This document shows, piece after piece, positions 63,969 to 64,000 of a stretch of 64,000 nucleotides of DNA. Position numbers and translations under genes: made by a program. The DNA comes from Aeromicrobium choanae (GTDB lineage: Bacteria; Actinomycetota; Actinomycetes; Propionibacteriales; Nocardioidaceae): NCBI RefSeq assembly GCF_900167475.1, contig NZ_LT796768.1:310001-374000 (forward strand), written 5' to 3'. Positions within the stretch are counted from its first letter, which is position 1. Each line of letters begins with the position of its first letter. The notes below the pieces were generated by a model. That model was given only the letters and a program-made list of their open reading frames with translations, had not been told where the DNA came from and did not search any database.

Positions 63969-64000
63969 ATGACCGCCGCGTCCCTGACCTTCGACTGGTT
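63969..64000 (+). CDS. Start of an unidentified gene, cut by window end
   Basis: An ATG at 63969 preceded by GAAGGACC opens a frame MTAASLTFDW to the end of the window. Ten codons are visible. It is divergent from the MFS exporter, so it could be a regulator or enzyme for the same trait, but nothing identifies it. Confidence 0.55.
   Translation, partial: MTAASLTFDW

Overview
This 64 kb window is high-GC actinobacterial chromosome. It carries an S-(hydroxymethyl)mycothiol dehydrogenase (mycothiol is an actinobacterial thiol), GatCAB and LigA in the order familiar from mycobacteria, and a poxvirus-type topoisomerase IB. A DUF222/HNH gene and an actinobacterial-style Tad pilus operon (LysM/BTAD protein, three pseudopilins) agree with this. 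My best guess is a Nocardioidaceae-like member such as Aeromicrobium, from gene content only. No rRNA or tRNA gene, CRISPR array, intact insertion sequence or prophage was seen.

Layout. 1-2.6 kb: the end of an F420/flavin-type luciferase-like oxidoreductase and lineage-specific small proteins, including a GIY-YIG-type gene broken by a frameshift. 2.6-10.4 kb: a thioesterase, HrpB helicase, two small enzymes/folds, a NarL-type two-component system and a divergent MMPL exporter. 10.4-14.9 kb: small membrane and unknown proteins, a RibD-like reductase, a YefM/YoeB toxin-antitoxin pair and stress-type small proteins. 15.1-27.7 kb: a housekeeping block of gatC-gatA-gatB, a cutinase-type lipoprotein, ligA, topoisomerase IB, a MetE-like protein, GNAT, a flavin monooxygenase, mnmA and a cysteine desulfurase. 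28.0-36.8 kb: a complete-looking Tad/Flp pilus operon read leftwards, with a tiny translationally coupled ORF. 37.0-41.5 kb: a 1517-residue ubiquitin-like/FHA/FtsK protein related to type VII secretion ATPases, with no other type VII genes nearby. 41.6-48.2 kb: ddl, a Cys/Met PLP enzyme, gpsA, an acyltransferase, leuD-leuC and a divergent IclR regulator. 48.2-50.1 kb: an alkylation repair pair (Ogt and an Ada-AlkA fusion). 50.2-52.3 kb: a lower-GC insert with an ABC-type ATPase and a DUF4276/TOPRIM-like partner, a candidate conflict system beside a DUF222/HNH gene. 53.5-56.5 kb: mycothiol-dependent formaldehyde detoxification and a DMT exporter. 56.5-62.6 kb: an ABC importer, flavin-dependent monooxygenase and two flavin reductases with a divergent LysR regulator, most likely for sulfonate or another organosulfur source. 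62.6-64 kb: a Bcr/CflA-type MFS exporter and the first codons of a divergent gene.

The most notable points are four copies of an intergenic repeat with inverted ends (TGATCTCGATAC...GTATCGAGATCA in the best copy), one with an internal five-unit tandem array; the ATPase/DUF4276 pair; the 28-residue ORF that links cpaB and cpaE with 4-base overlaps on both sides; and the orphan EssC/EccC-like ATPase divergent from the pilus operon. Families are assigned from motifs read by eye; no database search was possible.
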